A DNA stretch of 64,000 nt from Brevipalpus yothersi (GCA_003956705.1 QZCP01000190.1:186001-250000); one strand, 5' to 3'; shown: positions 50,364-62,609, counted from the stretch's first letter. The notes: generated by a model from the letters alone, not told the origin. Program-made: numbers and translations.

Positions 50364-52664
50364 CCATATGATTACCGATTCAACTTTTGCCTCATGAAAG
50401 ATACAAAAGCATAAGCATTTGAGGTATATGTAAGGAGTTGGAATTGATTTGTCTACAACTACTTCTAACAATGGTGAGAGAGGAGACTAACGTCATTTGA
50501 ACGCTTTTTTTATCACTTTTGGAGAGGCTGAAAGCTTATAAGCAATCTAAACTGTCAAGCATTCCGTATCATTCAATCTGATTGATCGAATAACCAAAAG
50601 GTCAAAAAAAATCGAAGCTGGTACAACTTTGGAACATGCTTCCGCTCGAAGTTTGAATACTAAAACTATGCTATGCTATGGAATATATTTTCTCTCAACA
50701 AATCTTGATTAAATGAATAACGAGACTCATGTATGGATGCTTTCCTAGCTTGATAGCTTTTTTGATGGCAAAGAACGAGGTTGTTTTCTTCTCATAAAGG
50801 ATGAAGTGGAGGAGAGAAAATCACTCTTCGAGACATGAGCAAGAAAAATATCGAGAGAAGAGGAGAGATAGAACTACCATCAGATAGTAGTTTGTTGTTT
50901 GGAAGCATGTCCTCCTCAACACGAGTAATAATGACGTATGGAGTAAAGATCGAATGAAAGAGTGAGTGGAAGAGAGAGAAGAGTAAAGGAAATGAACAAA
51001 GCAAAGTTTTGTCGATCGATAGAGCCTTAAAAATTATGAGGAGACTCTTTCATGATCGAAAATCCGTTTCCTTTTGATATGCAAAACAACATTAAACAAC
51101 ACATGGAAAGTAGAAAAAAACTCATTTTTGATGTACTTTGACAAAACTTAAATAAAACGTTGAGTACAAAATAAAAAAAAAAGGAAAGATCACAAACATA
51201 GACAACACAGAGACAACACTGAGTAAACTAATGGTTGCTGCTTTTTCTTCTCTATTCACAACGTACCCTCTGCATCATAGAATTCCTCATTTGAGCTGGA
51301 GCCATCATCATTGGCAATACTTTCCATTCGCCAGCTTGCAAATTGAACATCAAAATTTTGAATACATGTTCCACCTTTTTCCAGGAGCCAATTGATTGAT
51401 TGGTGAAAATGTCGAAATGAATGTTGGTGACAAATACAAGACAAGTCAATCAGTCCCAAATATCGTTCATCTTTCCTATTTCTTACCGGGAGAATAGAGT
51501 TCTGCTTTGGAATTTTTCCGAATAGAAGATTTACGCAATCGATTTGCACCAAGTTGCTCATCACTTGCTTGATCACTCAATTTACTGATAATTTTTCTGG
51601 TTTCATTTAGAGAGGAAGGACTCTTGCGAGGTAACTCCATAGACATGTTTTTAATCTCTTCATCTTTATCTTTATCAATCAAATCCAAATCACAACTTTG
51701 CCGGGAACTGGTCAAAGAGCTTGACTTTTCCGTGATACTCGCCTCAGATTTTGCCCCTTCACCACTAATTTCAGCCATCTTTTGGGCTAATTGTTCTTGA
51801 ATCTCACGTTCCATTCGACGAATATCATCCATAGTCAAGTCTAACCACTCATCCTGCCATACCCAAGCCTGACGATGGCCTTTTAACATAGTTTTTCTCA
51901 GAACTAGTGGGAAAAGGAATCAACTTTCATCAGATGATCAAATATTGAAAGTAGGAAATGAAAAAATTCAATAAATACACAAAACTCACCAAAATCGTGA
52001 ATGAATTTTTCTAGTTTACTCTGCATTCCCCAATATTTGAATTCAACTTTCGCTAACTTATATGCACACATGATACGCTTATTTGAGTCTTTTTTTTGCA
52101 TAGCTTCCCAATACTCTTCAACCCAATCTCGTGAAAGTGGACCTCGATTAGTTTTCTTCGATACGTATATGGTTGGATCCTCTTCCTCTTTATAATCATT
52201 TTTGGGAAGTTGATCTTTCACTATGTCGATAACATCTGGAATAAAAATGAAACGATCTATACTTGTCAGAGAAAATGTGAGATAGCAGCCCAGCTCAGTT
52301 GGAAAAGAAAAATTCCTCCAGGAGATTGCTGGTACATATTACATCATGAAGATGAAAGTGAGAAATCGAGAAGAGCATATGTATGATGCTGACACTTTTA
52401 CTCTGGGAATAACTGAGTGTCCAGGAATTTTGTCACACACTTACCAACAGTGCGATTCTTTAGATCTTTTTCATCAAGATTGAATACATTTTCCTGATAT
52501 CCATTATCATCAAAATATAGTGTTTCTAATTCGATGAAGAATTTCTCTATGGACTGGCAACTGTATCGTGTTTTAGTATATGGATATGCATTCCATCCTT
52601 CCTCATCCACAACTGCACCCGAAACAAATCTAGGCAAAATTGCTTTCAACCAGCCTAGATGCCC

Positions 52665-52729
<65 letters not shown>

Positions 52730-53669
52730 AAGAAATAAAAAGATGGATCGATTGTGGAAGGGCAAAGGAAATGAAACAAGTGAAGGGAAGAGGATGTGCA
52801 AGTGAATGATGATTAGCAAATCTTTTCCAGCAACAATACGATGCTAACATTCTGGCAATGCATTGAAGAAGAAGAGACATTCATCAAATACCTGGTAAAT
52901 GATCGGCTACATGATATATCTTATGAGTATACTGTCCTTGACCCCCTGGACCATCAACGTAAGGCTCGTTGACCAAAAATTCAACCCCACTTCCAGCACC
53001 TTGAGTTTCTAGCTTGCTTGCTTTCTGGTTGTCATAAGGAAGTGAATTAAGAAAAATAAGATGGATTGAAAAGATTCAGAAAGAAAGAGAATAAGAATGA
53101 GACAAAAAGCGTGAATATACGAAGAGAGAAAGTAGATAAAGATGGGAAAAAAGAGTATCAAAATGAATCGAAATAAACAGCCATTGAATGAATAAATTTT
53201 AATCTACTAGATGCAAATTGAACATTAAAGTTAAACGAGAAAGTAAATTGAGTTATGGATCATAACTCACTTTAGAATCATCCTACGTCTTCTACTTTCA
53301 AAAAAGCTAGACGACTATGGAAAACGATTGTTCCTCAATAGAACAATACATGAGACACACATGAATGAAACAATTGAAGGCTAGATGGTGAAAAAATTCG
53401 AGAAAAGAACGAACATGGGATATTCATTGGAATGGATGGAAGGCCCTAGAGAAACGATTGGAAATTCGAGCCCCGATATGCCCTGTCAACCAAGTCATGC
53501 TAAGATTGTGAGTGAGTGGAAAAATATTCGACACTACAACTACTTTTATATCATGTGTAATGATAATCAATTGAAAATGATATAATCTTACCGCGATCAT
53601 ATAAAGTTGAGCTATCTTGTATTCCTCAACGGTGAGAGGAAGAGGAATCCGATATTCTTTAACAAGCAT
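46502..53669 (-). CDS. rdgB: Membrane-associated phosphatidylinositol transfer protein (rdgB/PITPNM)
   Basis: Seventeen exons (high to low): 53592-53669, 52892-53024, 52445-52654, 51990-52235, 51487-51903, 51267-51374, 50176-50283, 48923-50116, 48641-48811, 48405-48554, 48160-48308, 47964-48074, 47632-47894, 47419-47568, 47141-47324, 46917-47045, 46502-46822; 1373 residues in frame, as in fly RdgB and human PITPNM1/2 (1240-1350). It moves phosphatidylinositol and phosphatidic acid at ER-plasma membrane contacts. Domains: PITP (1 to ~255, start MLVKEYRIPLP, then GPGGQGQYTHKIYHV and WNAYPYTKTRYSC); FFAT motif EEFYDAE (~391-397), which binds VAP on the ER; VVHGGNIL and GDSVGSILAYDAL (~652); DDHD (~810-920, KWWGTKRLDYALYCP); C-terminal LNS2 (~1030-1240, with IYITGRPDMQ) that binds phosphatidic acid; Gly/Ser-rich tail. 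Start fixed by the conserved MLVKEYR. Confidence 0.97.
50324..50361. repeat. (GA)n microsatellite in an rdgB intron
   Basis: About 19 GA units within the 983-base intron between the FFAT exon and the next exon. Confidence 0.95.
52670..52725. repeat. (GA)n microsatellite in an rdgB intron
   Basis: About 28 GA units starting 15 bases upstream of the acceptor of the third rdgB exon (minus strand). On that strand it reads as a long CT tract and probably acts as the polypyrimidine tract for that acceptor. Confidence 0.95.
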
Positions 53670-56385
53670 TTTGAATCAGTAATGGCAATCAAAAAAATAC
53701 TGCCGATTATAATGATGATATATCCAATGGACAGAAGAGGAGGATGATGATGATGATATTATTCATATGTACTTTCTACTTAATTTTGACCCAATAAATA
53801 CGAACATATAAACACATCATGCTTGAACATATAAACACCTTATCACTTGAACACATACACCACTCACAGAGTATAAATATAAGTATATTTTTTTTACAAT
53901 TAATCACTCAATCAAAATGATAATCATACACATTTTTCCAACACCGAATCCTGAGCGTACAACATTGATTAGAGATGAAGTGTTGAAAATTTTTGCCATT
54001 CAAACTCGAAGGCATACAAACACACGCTCGTGGTGTGTGTGTGTATGTATATCATATGTATGTGTATGTGTGTGAGTGTGATTAGTTAATCTCACCACAC
54101 AGCGCTTGGCATTCAAGTGCTTCCGAATGCATTTAAATGAAGCCACTCGAGCCACAACTGTGACTTCTTTCCAACAGCAGGAGAACAGTGAAGAGAGAGA
54201 GAGAGAGAAAAAAAAAGATTAACCCAACAGTTCGATTGGAATTAACAGTAAACCATCTTTTTCCCAGCCACTGTTAGCCAGCCTGCGCTGGACCAATTCT
54301 TCTTCCTCTTCTTCTTTTTCATCTCTCTCTCTCTCTCTCTTCCTCTTTCTTTTTCTCTTTCCTTTTCTCTCTCTTTTTCTTCTTTCCATCTACTCAATTC
54401 TGTAACACGATTTAACCTTTGCCCTTATCGTTCTTCCTACCAAGTTCATCGAACACACACACTAACTAACAAACACAAGGCGCCATCTCATGCAGTCTTC
54501 CAACGATATTGCATCATCATCAAACTTTTCTCATTTACCGTTATTACTAAATCCACCTGCTCAACGGGTGTCTTATTGGTTCAGCTTGCAATGGGTCCAG
54601 CTGTGTGTCTAGGAGTTTGAGAGGTATACTTTGGTGGAGAGAGGAAGAGAGGACAAAATGTGAATGATTGATGATGGTGATGTGTGGAAACTTTTTTCTT
54701 TCGGTTCGATGCCACATGCCGTTACATTTTGGTTTGGAGAAGAACAAAAAAAGATACTTTATCACAGATAAATTTAATTACGTTTGTTCATAGCCAGATA
54801 GGAGTGTTCAAATTTTCTTTGTTTTTCTTGGACTTAATCAAGTCAGTGATATGAGAGAGGTCGAGAGAGGGATCAGGAGGGGGCATAAAACGTCGATACT
54901 CCTTCAGAAAAAGCCTTAAAATCTATACATCGGGAGCAGCTTTCGACGATGTCAACTACTAACTTACTCGCTAGCGGGAAGTTCGCATACCTTAGATAAT
55001 CAAAACGAACCGAGTTGAAAGATAATCAATTTATCGAGATTAATTTCTAATGAAATCAGCTGGTTTTGATTCGAAAATTTTGTGAGAAGAAAATTCGATA
55101 GCTCTTTTGGAAATCTTTTCTTACAACGCGTTATATCAAATATTGTACAGTATCGCGATGATGGAACTTCAAATTATACCTGACTAGACGATAGGAACCG
55201 AATTTTTCATTAAAGTCTTCGCATCTATGAAAATTCATTTCCGATAAAATTGTGATTAAATGAGAAAGCTCGTTGAATCGCAGGTTTTTTTTATTAATAG
55301 TTATTAAAACATCCTCGTAAGTAACGCATTCGAACAAAAATCAATCAGCAAATTGCTTGGTTGAAGGGTTACTTACTGACACATTAATTCCATCAATGCT
55401 ACCATATCTTTAAAAATATCGGCAATGAAATATTTTTTAACCATTATGTTTTTAAATGGGCAATTGTTGGTTTTTCGTTGAAATTTAATCAGGGAAGTTT
55501 GCTAGAAATACTGACCGTTAAAAGCAATAACAACGATACTCAATGTATTCATATTCAAACCATGAATCTGAGAAACTAAGAAATGAACTAGTTCTCACTG
55601 TACTTTAAGAACTGTTCTGAGGGTTCTAATCATAAAATTTTTTCCTAAGAAAGTGAGTTCTTGATATAAACTCACAAAACTCCTCAACGATTGGCTGAAT
55701 TAAAGGATTGAGAGAATGTTAGTTTTACTCTCAAGGGGTGGAGATATTATCAAATTGGAGTGAAATTGAGAGATTTTGGACTTCCAGTGAAAACAATGCA
55801 CAAAATACCAAATATATCACAATGAAAGCTACAAAGTTTCTCAATCACTGATAATGAGCACTAGTCATATCAGAAACATGTTTGCCGCCGCTTTTTTGAT
55901 TTTTCAAATTCCCCCTGTCAATGAATCTTAGAATTTCGTTCAGAGAAAGTCATGATGCTCATTCGAAAAAGGAGCTCACTCCTCAGAGAGGTCGAGACAT
56001 AGCGCTATGATAAACTTACCTTCCTGGTATCATGTTGCACCTGTTAGAGCTTTCAAATATGCTCAATATGAGATTAAACTGGCTGAATTTCCAATCAATA
56101 AAAATAAACGCCTCCAAAAAAATTATCAGCCGAAGCGAAGTTCATAGGCTAGATTCTTTGTTTGCAATAATGTATCTCAATTTATCGATAACTGAGTCCG
56201 TTATCAAAATATACTCTCACGAGCATTATCCGCGTTTGATAGGCGTTTGAAATAAACATAATCAATATTCTTGATAAAATTTGAGTACAAATACACCTCA
56301 ACTATTGTGCAGGACGCAGCTAGTTTGTCCCGTTTTCGTTTGATCAGACTTTAGCGAACTTTTCAGAACCTTTTTCAGAACCATC
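53670..56385. other. Intergenic, rdgB 5' flank and NPC2-like 5' flank
   Basis: 2.7 kb. The rdgB side is rich in simple sequence: GAT repeat near 53741-53759, TG-rich 54030-54080, GA and CT tracts at 54191-54389. The part from 54.8 to 56.3 kb is plain AT-rich sequence with a few short ORFs and no recognised gene. Confidence 0.55.
54191..54389. promoter_or_regulatory. Facing GA and CT tracts upstream of rdgB
   Basis: GA tract at 54191-54217 and a long CT-rich tract at 54300-54389, about 80 bases apart, able to pair as an inverted repeat, 0.52-0.72 kb upstream of the rdgB ATG. A CCAAT pentamer (54293-54297, + strand) lies just before the CT tract. Same layout as at 13.3-13.5 kb and 59.3-59.5 kb. 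Confidence 0.4.
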
Positions 56386-57521
56386 ATGTTCAGTATCAAT
56401 GCTTTGGTTTTCACAGTTCTAGCTCTCGCTGCCATAGGTGTGAGTGATTCAAAAAAAATTGCTTTTACTACTTGTGGTAAGTTTTGATTTTGAGCAGAAC
56501 AAATTGAAAAAATTTAAATCCGATGAATTTTTTCCAGGTGGAAGTGGAACAATCAACTATGTTGTAAGTATAAATTTGAGCAGTATCACTTCTTTTTTCA
56601 TCCTTCAACGGTGCCCAAACAATCCGAATAATCAATTACATAGTAGATAGATTAAGGATTGGGAATGAATTTGCCAGAATAAGTTTGCTTCGAATATTTA
56701 TCCAACGTTAATTGAAGCTTGGATAGATTCTCGCTAAGTTTCGCTTCTTACCTTTTTAGTTCTCTTGTTACGTGTCAGCTTGCGAGCTGTTCAGCTCATT
56801 ACTTGAATTTTGCTCGAATTTTTGTACAAGACTAGAAAATTACCATAAATGATTGAGCCCTCTACCATGGCATCATCTATTTTGATTAGAGAATAATGGC
56901 ACTTCCATAAAATTTAATCCCTGAACGATTGCTGGTCAATAGAGGCAATAATAAGTTTACTTAATGTATACAGGATGTCCAACCTTGCGAGAAGGAGCCA
57001 TGTGAAATGAAGGCAGGAGTCACCTACACCATCGAAGGTTCCTTCAAACCAAGTAAGTTTTCAATCTAAGTTGCGACGATGAACCTTTCTCGGTTTAAAG
57101 TTTCTAGGAAGAAGTCATAACATACTTTCTTCCAGCCCTTGGTACGGATCATCCATACCTCAGCGTTCAGGTTAAAGTTCTTGGCTTCTGGGTGAACTAT
57201 CCTGGTATAGATAACAATCCATGCGACAGCTACATGAAGTGCCCAGTCAAAGTCGGAGAGGACAATGTTTTCAAAATGAAGATCGATGCTATCGGAATGG
57301 TTCACAATGTGAGTATTTTTAGAGTTTAGTTATGATCCGATGAAGAGCGATGAAGAAAAAATATTTTCTTAAAGAAATAAGCTTTAAAATTGATGGAGAA
57401 AACGCCTCAATGTTGTCTTGTTCATTTTCAGATTGACACTGAGGTGAAAATATCTCTCTATGAGGACAAAAGCCAAAAGAATATGATCATTTGCGGTGAA
57501 GCACCAGTTCATGTTGTTTGA
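56386..57521 (+). CDS. Secreted ML-domain lipid-binding protein, NPC2-like
   Basis: Five exons: 56386-56476, 56538-56563 (26 bases), 56974-57052, 57136-57308 and 57432-57521; 152 residues in frame. A hydrophobic signal peptide (~1-20) is followed by the ML fold with six cysteines at 30, 44, 49, 95, 101 and 144, the NPC2 spacing. Family features: CGGSGTINYV, PCEKEPCEM, GSFKP, and NPCDSYMKCPV. NPC2 proteins bind sterols or other lipids in the lysosome or extracellular space. The family has expanded in arthropods, and in mites it includes the group 2 allergens; which role applies here cannot be told from sequence. An AATAAA signal follows the stop by 84 bases. Confidence 0.93.
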
Positions 57522-57988
57522 ACAAGCTCAAAAAGTGTCCCGATAATCAAGTTTCATCATGAAGGTTAATTGATGTAACACGATCTTTATAATGTGAGGA
57601 AGTGAATAAATTGTGACTCTTGTCCACAGAAAAGATTTTGGGGACAAAATCAAACAGCATTTGTATCGCTTTAAAAGTTTTCCATCTCACACTTTGCTAT
57701 CATCAACATAGGACAGGAAAACTTTGCAAGAAATTGTAAACCAAAATCTTGAGCAAATCTTGCCAATGAATAGTCCACAATAATCTCTTAGATACACAAC
57801 CGGAGAAATGAATGATGAAACCAGAGGAGGCATGAAACAGCAAATCACAATTCATACAGAATTGATCGAGTGTTAGAGAAGAGATTTGTGTTCGAGCAAT
57901 AGAGAGCGAGCAATATTTGCCTCATATCTTAATAGTTCTCAATATACATCGAGATCATATTTACCTTACCAAAGAGATATAAAAATAA
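57522..57988. other. Convergent 3' ends of the NPC2-like gene and ZIP7
   Basis: 467 bases between two stop codons on opposite strands. It holds the NPC2-like polyadenylation signal; no clear AATAAA was seen for ZIP7. Confidence 0.55.
57605..57610 (+). terminator. AATAAA polyadenylation signal of the NPC2-like gene
   Basis: AATAAA on the coding strand 84 bases past the TGA at 57519-57521. Confidence 0.6.
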
Positions 57989-59206
57989 CTATTCATTCTC
58001 AGCGATTAAAACCATAATGCCTACACCAAGGCCAGCTGCAATTATTTCAAAAACGGACTGAACAAAATTTGTTTCTTTGAGAATTTCCGGAATCACAGAA
58101 ACACAAGCTATATAAATAAATCCTCCAGCAGTGAAGGGTAAAATCCATGTAGAGGCTGTCTCTGATGTTCCCTCGTAGAGTAAACTTATAATAGTTCCCA
58201 ACAATGCTCCAAAGGCAGTAATTAATTGAAGATACATTGCTTTTCTTCGGGTGCATCCTGATTGGATGAGAATAGCGAAATCACCAATCTCATGGGGGAT
58301 CTCATGAAAGAGGATGGTTACTGTTGTTGCAAGAGCAAACTTTGGATCCCTCACGAACGTAGCTCCGATTGCCAGACCGTCAGTTAAATTGTGAAAGAAA
58401 TCAGCGGCCAAGTTGAGGTATCCAGCAACTTTAATTTCTTCTTCTAAAGTAAAGTGATGCAATTGAATTAGAGTTTCAATTGAAAAGAAGGAGTGTAATG
58501 GCTATATACCTTGGACTTGTTTGGGAGTAACAATCTTGTCAGTTGAAGCGAAACGGACTTTTTTGAGTTTGGATGTCATGTCACCATCATCAGATATGTC
58601 TTTAGAAGAACGTAATTTACGTTGTTTGAGTTGAGTTTCTGATTGTTCACTAGTAGTTTCTTTCGAACTAGTATGAACGTCATCATCTCCGACTACTGAT
58701 GTTGTGTTTGACTCTTTGACATCAAAATTTTCATCCGTAGATGGTGAGTGACTATGCCCATGGCCACCAGGACCTCGAGCTATTCTTACCAATTTTTCAA
58801 CCATCAGAAAAGCGAGAACACCGGCCAAAACCCATAAGCCGACAGTCATATCATGTTCATGGGATTCCTCCGACTCATCACCATGATGGTGGTGATGGTG
58901 ATGATCGTGGTGATCATGAGAGTGTCCATCGGGGTGATGAGTGTGACTGTGTCCATGATCATGTGCGTGTCCATGACTGCCCGATTGTTGAGCAATCAGG
59001 GCATGAGGAATCAAGTGGAGAAAGGCATCACCCAGAAGGCCACCACAAGCGAAGCTTAACAACACTTTCAAGTGAGGACGATATTTGGCAGAGTTATCAA
59101 GAGGAATAAAGAACAAGATCACAAAAGGGACAAAAGATATCAATAAAGTTGATCCAATGGCATACAGCCATATCTGTGGATTTAAAACTACGTGTGATGA
59201 TGCCAT
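57989..59206 (-). CDS. ZIP-family zinc transporter, ZIP7/Catsup type
   Basis: Two exons, 58510-59206 and 57989-58443, separated by a 66-base intron in phase 1; 383 residues. ZIP7 releases zinc from the ER/Golgi to the cytosol; its fly orthologue is Catsup. The metal-site helices are intact: HNLTDG (His 250) and HEIPHEIGDFAIL (His 279 and 283), the exact LZT-subfamily signature. A His-rich segment at ~78-115 with a run of seven histidines, and a second HGHSHS further on, are typical of ZIP7. The N-terminal helices start with WLYAIGSTLLISF. It is shorter than human ZIP7 (469) mainly because the N-terminal His-rich lumenal region is reduced. The start is the only ATG ahead of the first helix. 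Confidence 0.93.
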
Positions 59207-59346
59207 CTAAAGGCATCAGCTTGTTCACGAGGTTATGTGACTGTGAAGCTGATAAATTATCGAATGCAAACATCCACCCTCTTATGATTGTCGGTGAGTA
59301 TTACTTTGGATGAAACAAAAAAAAGTAATCAAGAGCACCCAAGAAC

Positions 59347-59486
59347 AAGAGAGAGAGAGAAAGAGAGCGAGAAAGAGAAATCACAATCTAAAATTATAAT
59401 CAAAAACACAGCTCATCACAACAATCTGATATATTGACAACTTTTCTCTTTTCTCTCTCTCTTTTCTCTCTCTTTTCTCGCTCTTC
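59347..59486. promoter_or_regulatory. Facing GA and CT tracts upstream of ZIP7
   Basis: GA tract at 59347-59380 and CT tract at 59441-59486, 60 bases apart. Even their imperfections mirror each other (GAGCGAGAAA against TTCTCGCTC), so the inverted repeat is more than simple-repeat chance. 141-280 bases upstream of the ATG, a plausible core promoter position. Confidence 0.45.
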
Positions 59487-60585
59487 ACCGGTACCTCTCT
59501 CCAATCACTACCAGAGGCGCTACTGTCGCAAACCTCCTTTCCTTCATGTGACGCTACCTAGAGGCCAATTGAGTAACTAATTTTTGGGTTAAGTTTCAAG
59601 TGAAAGCCCCCCCCCCCCACTTCGCCTTTTTTTGCTCTTCTCTCTTTTCTCAAGCGAAAGCGAAAAATTTTGTTGTAGCCTCAAGACTGAGCGCGATGAT
59701 TAAGAGAGCTTGCTAGAAGCCTTGAAGGAATAGCGAATAGAGTTGAGTGGTGTAGAGGCCATAGTCGCCAGCATCATGCCCAACTACACATACTACTTCA
59801 GTGGAATGGACCGGTTTTGAATTTTCACAGCGCCTTACGTCTGTGCCTTGTTAAAACGCAGCAGAGATGGAAAGAAAGAAAGAGAGAAAGAAGGGGAGAC
59901 AGAGAGAAAGAAAGAGAGAAAAAAAGAAAGAAGGAACGAGAGAGAGAGAGAAGGCTTAAACAAGTGGTAGGGTCGAGATAATTAAAGACGAGCTGACAGG
60001 CTGATGTTTGTATGTAGTAAGCTGGGAGAGAGAGAAAAGAGATTTTCAATCACTTTGAGCACATCGGCCCTAAAAGCTTTGTGAATAGTGAGGATAGTGA
60101 ATGGGCTTTTCGAATTTAGGGTTAGGTTATTATTGGCTTTTGATAGAAATCAGTGTGCATTTAATATTACATGCTTTAGCTTAAAGAAATCAGCTTACTA
60201 ATTAATTCTACACTGATTGACTCTTTTGTTTTTTTCCATCATCAGTCAAATTGTGATCAAATTCAGGCAGAAATAACGGAACTTGGGTCATCATCATGTG
60301 CATGTTCGTGAGACCTGTTCAAAATTGAACGACGAAGATAGAGGAAGATAGGGCTTCGCTTCGCTAAGAGTTTACGATGACAGTAAGTGCCGAGTTGAAC
60401 CAACATTAGATCAATGCATCTGGATGATTCCGGGTAATCAGGTGAAGAGTGGTGGTTATAATTCGGATAGTGAGAGGAGAAGTAGTTAATAGAAATCTGG
60501 AATCATCTAGAGAACAAATCTATAAAACATCTAAAGATGGAATGATTTATTGATGATTTCTGAGGAGCATTTCAAATGTCGATGG

Positions 60586-60591
60586 TTTATT
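60586..60591 (-). terminator. AATAAA polyadenylation signal of the HMG-box gene
   Basis: AATAAA on the minus strand, 38 bases past the stop codon at 60629. A second copy lies at 60546-60551. Confidence 0.55.
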
Positions 60592-60628
60592 AAATTAATC
60601 GAATTTTCGTGTTATCGTATGCGATCGA

Positions 60629-62418
60629 TTAAAAATGATGCGTGGCTTGGGGCTGTTGTGTGGCTTGAGGTTGCTGGGACTGATGCCCATCAAAACTGTG
60701 GCCCTGGTTGACATCTACACTTCCGTCGTTCATGGTGTAACCTGGGCTTGCTGCCTGTAGAGTGAGATTCGAGAAAGGGATTCATTTAGAAATTGCTATC
60801 TAAACGAGAGCGAGAGAGAGAGAGAGAGTGAACGCTTCAAAGATTTACTAGAGATAGGCTAGAGATAAAGGATCTGCTTGGAGAAAAGTGATGATAATCT
60901 CAGCTGATTTGGGGAACATTTGACCTATTCTTATTGATGAGAGATTATGGAGATATTGATTCTTTGAAAGCTCAATTGTTTCGAAAGAATAGAAAGAAAA
61001 GAAGTAGCCGGATTAACTTACCTTTCTCCGATAATCTTCCATATTGGCTTCATATCGTATCTTCTCTTCATTTTGCTTCTCAACATAGGGCCTTTTATCT
61101 TCTTCGGTCATCGAACGCCACCGTTCACCACCCAATTTTGCCAGTGCCGCAACACCACCTTCTGGTTCCTTACCAGCCATTTCCTTACGAAAATCTCCCA
61201 TAAACAGCATAAAAGCTGTACCAGGACGTTTTGGTTTATTTGCATCCCGAGCTGGTTTATACACAGCCATCTCTTTCTTGTACCTCTCTCGGTCTTTGGC
61301 AGCTACATCAAGAAAAGGTTGCTTGTCTTCCTCACACATTTGATTCCATTTACTGGCACATTCTTTACCAAAATCTCCAATCTATGTGTAAACAGACAAA
61401 TGTGAAGGAAAGAAGATGAGATGAGACTTTGATGTTTACCAGAAAAATTGGTTTTGGGTTAGCCTTGGGATCGAAAGATAGAGGGACCCATAATTGTGCG
61501 CTTTGACATGAAATCATGTGCTAACTGATCAATTGTGAATCCGAATCATTCATCTAATTTGGCTTGCAGCCATTCACAACTAGTATAGCTCTATATTAGA
61601 GTATTTTTGAATCAAGTCAGGCAGATAGAGAATTAGATCCCAGGCGAACATGATCTCTCTCCACCAATGGATAATCTTTTCAATGGAGGCTGGGAAAGCA
61701 TTTTCATCAATGACAGTGCTCAACACAGTCACACGCTGATGACAAATGTTGATGAGTATACCTAATGCATGCTAATAATGAATGATGAATTTACGCGCGA
61801 TAAAATTTGAATTCAATGTGCCTTTCTATCCCCTTTCGCTCGTCAGCTGGGGTATGCATGCAAATCGAGGGAAAATGTGTGTTTGAACGAGAAAGAGAGG
61901 GAGAGAGAGAGTAAAAAAGAAAGAAAGAAAGAAAGGAAGAGAGGAAAAAAACGTGATTAGCTATACCATACCTTGGGAATCGGTCGACCTGATTTCTTTA
62001 ATTCTTCTCTATACCATTGAGTAAAATTTATATATGCAGTAGTAGCTCTCTTAGGTGCTGGTACTCCATCCTTATTAACTTTGGGCTTCTTGGCCTTAGA
62101 TTTACCATGATGATGAGACATTTGTTGTTGATTCATTTGATGCTGATTTTGATGATGCTGATTCTGTTGGTGAACGACATCGTTCCCGCCTCCACCGCCT
62201 CCGGCATTTGCGGTCTGAACATTCTGATACATAACTGTGTTCGCGAGAACCAGATTTTGAGGGAACGAAGCGGGAGATGAAGCAGCAGAAGAAGATGGTG
62301 GTGCAGAGAAGGGGGAGAAGGGGATTTGGGAAGTGGGAAAGGAGCGAGAGCGAAAAGAGGGTGAGGTAGAGAGAGGAAGAGAAGAAGAAGAGAGATTGCC
62401 TGGGTAATAAATGTCCAT
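60629..62418 (-). CDS. Two-HMG-box chromatin protein (HMGB/Dsp1-like layout)
   Basis: Three exons, 61972-62418, 61022-61381 and 60629-60754, all phase 0; 310 residues. Residues 1-118 are Ser/Pro-rich, then Gly and Gln/His-rich with a basic stretch (KSKAKKPK). Box 1 (~120-190) starts APKRATTAYINFTQWYREE and continues across the splice into ECASKWNQM; box 2 (~198-268) has KPKRPGTAFMLF, then GERWRSMTEEDKRPY. HMG boxes bind and bend DNA without much sequence preference. Tandem boxes after a Gln-rich N-terminus recall fly Dsp1, but there is no acidic tail; the C-terminus is Gln-rich with a repeated QPQAT unit. Start at 62418 is the first ATG; the open frame continues upstream only with non-ATG codons. 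Confidence 0.88.
60806..60828. repeat. Short (GA)n in an HMG-gene intron
   Basis: GA-rich 23-mer inside the second intron of the HMG-box gene, near the acceptor of the last exon; reads as a pyrimidine tract on the coding strand. Confidence 0.85.
61382..61971 (-). other. Intron 1 of the HMG-box gene
   Basis: 590 bases with a GTATGG donor and CACATAG acceptor, interrupting box 1. It contains a short GA/GAAA block at about 61888-61948 next to the donor. No ORF of note. Confidence 0.7.
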
Positions 62419-62576
62419 TACTCGATCTCCAAATTGAACACTCGTTTTATCGATAAAGTAGATGGGCTTGTGATGTATGATAAGATGACATGCGAATGGC
62501 GACAAAAATCGCTTCTACCAAATCAATCTGGTCAGTATACGATTTTGCGTTCTAATTTTTTTTGTGTGAACCTGAT

Positions 62577-62609
<33 letters not shown>

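Larger units (their letters stand above)
59207..60628. other. Intergenic between ZIP7 and the HMG-box gene
   Basis: 1.4 kb. It contains the ZIP7 upstream GA/CT tracts, a run of ten C near 59608-59617, and another GA-rich block at 59870-59952. The 59480-59800 part is a little richer in GC and CpG than its surroundings. No gene seen. Confidence 0.5.

Noticed and set aside
50792..51004. Minus-strand ORF with EEDMLPNNKLLSDG, first taken as an rdgB exon
   Set aside because: The FFAT exon (51267-51374) joins the next exon (50176-50283) in phase without it and gives the family sequence; no acceptor was found for this piece.
58741..59109. + strand ORF of 122 codons
   Set aside because: Antisense shadow of the His-rich part of ZIP7, whose splice-consistent frame is on the minus strand.
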